DNA from: Gammaproteobacteria bacterium MOLA455
Lineage (GTDB): Bacteria; Pseudomonadota; Gammaproteobacteria; Pseudomonadales; Porticoccaceae
NCBI GenBank assembly: GCA_000511875.1
Contig: AZIN01000001.1
Coordinates: 62,001-126,000 of the forward strand
Length of the DNA: 64,000 nt
Direction of reading: 5' to 3'
In this document: positions 63,585 to 64,000 of the stretch, in pieces
Numbering within the stretch: the stretch's first letter is position 1
Layout of the letters: the number at the start of each line of letters is the position of its first letter
Translations under genes and position numbers: made by a program
Notes under the pieces: model-generated
The model's database searches: none
What the model was told of the DNA's origin: nothing
What the model saw: the letters and a program-made list of their open reading frames with translations, nothing else

Positions 63585-64000
63585 ATGGATCTTTTGCAAA
63601 CAATTTTTTTCACCTTGATTGCCCTAGGTGTTTTGGTCAGCTTTCATGAATTCGGCCACTTTTGGGTGGCGCGACGCTGCGGCGTCAAGGTGCAGCGCTT
63701 TTCGATTGGTTTTGGTACGCCGCTATTGCGCTGGCGCGACGCCCATGACACAGAATTTGTTATTGCCGCTCTGCCTTTGGGTGGCTATGTAAAGATGCTC
63801 GATGAGCGTGAAGGTGAAGTCGCCGCTGCAGATCTGCCCCATGCTTTCACGCAAAAAACAGTCTGGCAGCGCCTGGCAATTGTTGCCGCCGGCCCTGCGG
63901 CTAACTTCTTACTCGCCGTAGTTGCCTTCTGGATTGTGTTTCTCTCCGGCGAGCGCGGTATAGCCCCCGTAGCTGGTTCGGTGATTGGCGGTTCCCTGGC
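63585..64000 (+). CDS. rseP: RseP-family site-2 zinc metalloprotease (cut by window end)
   Basis: Inner-membrane intramembrane protease that cleaves RseA to release sigma-E; only the first ~138 residues are in the window. ATG 63585, 3 bases after the dxr stop. Zinc site HEFGH within the first transmembrane segment (residues ~21-25), followed by the family stretch FSIGFGTPLLRW and ALPLGGYVKM. The bamA/yaeT gene would be expected next. Confidence 0.95.
   Translation, partial: MDLLQTIFFTLIALGVLVSFHEFGHFWVARRCGVKVQRFSIGFGTPLLRWRDAHDTEFVIAALPLGGYVKMLDEREGEVAAADLPHAFTQKTVWQRLAIVAAGPAANFLLAVVAFWIVFLSGERGIAPVAGSVIGGSL

Overview
The window looks like the chromosome of a marine-type gammaproteobacterium, possibly of the Cellvibrionales/Spongiibacteraceae/Porticoccaceae kind. 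This is inferred from the block order glnD-map / rpsB-tsf-pyrH-frr-uppS-cdsA-dxr-rseP, the dapC/dapD neighbourhood, an E. coli-type LexA box, and many acyl-CoA catabolism genes. No database search was possible. I saw no tRNA, rRNA, CRISPR array, insertion sequence or prophage.

Layout. 1-5237: end of a respiratory nitrate reductase operon (narG 3' end, narH, narJ, narI) followed on the same strand by a stand-alone H-NOX heme/NO sensor. 5466-10717 (minus strand): metY (O-acetylhomoserine sulfhydrylase) and a three-gene glucosylglycerate cluster (gpgP-gpgS-GH13_18 phosphorylase) that could both make and break this compatible solute. 11053-13400: an SOS-type imuA-imuB pair behind a perfect LexA box; imuB has no ordinary start codon and no dnaE2 follows. 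13557-30980: AraC regulator, branched-chain-type acyl-CoA dehydrogenase, SCP2 protein, MFS transporter, an acyclic-terpene-utilisation (atu)-like operon (atuA, carboxylase beta, hydratase, biotin carboxylase alpha, GST, dienoyl-CoA reductase), then a heteromeric acyl-CoA dehydrogenase pair and an esterase. 30981-31584 holds three copies of a long palindromic repeat.

31585-49098 continues the lipid/isoprenoid theme: DUF1295 steroid-reductase-like membrane protein, a second acyl-CoA dehydrogenase pair, a POT peptide transporter, an XRE/MmyB regulator, MaoC hydratase, SDR, thiolase, a lipoprotein alkylsulfatase, acyl-CoA ligase, alpha/beta hydrolase, and a divergent thiolase / two-domain FabG pair. 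Together these supply activation (ligase), dehydrogenation, hydration, second oxidation and thiolysis of CoA esters, plus carboxylation of a branched unsaturated acyl-CoA. The natural substrate (acyclic terpenoid, sterol side chain or other branched lipid) is not determined by sequence alone.

49176-64000 is conserved housekeeping: dapD with an ArsC/YffB-like gene, ada and nth (convergent DNA repair genes), dapC, glnD, map, and the translation/envelope operon rpsB-tsf-pyrH-frr-uppS-cdsA-dxr-rseP (cut by the window end). The least ordinary items are the start-less imuB, the narJ-narI mini-ORF duplication, several small tandem repeats in leaders and one inside a coding sequence, the triplicated palindrome, and a structured intergenic stretch that may encode a small RNA.
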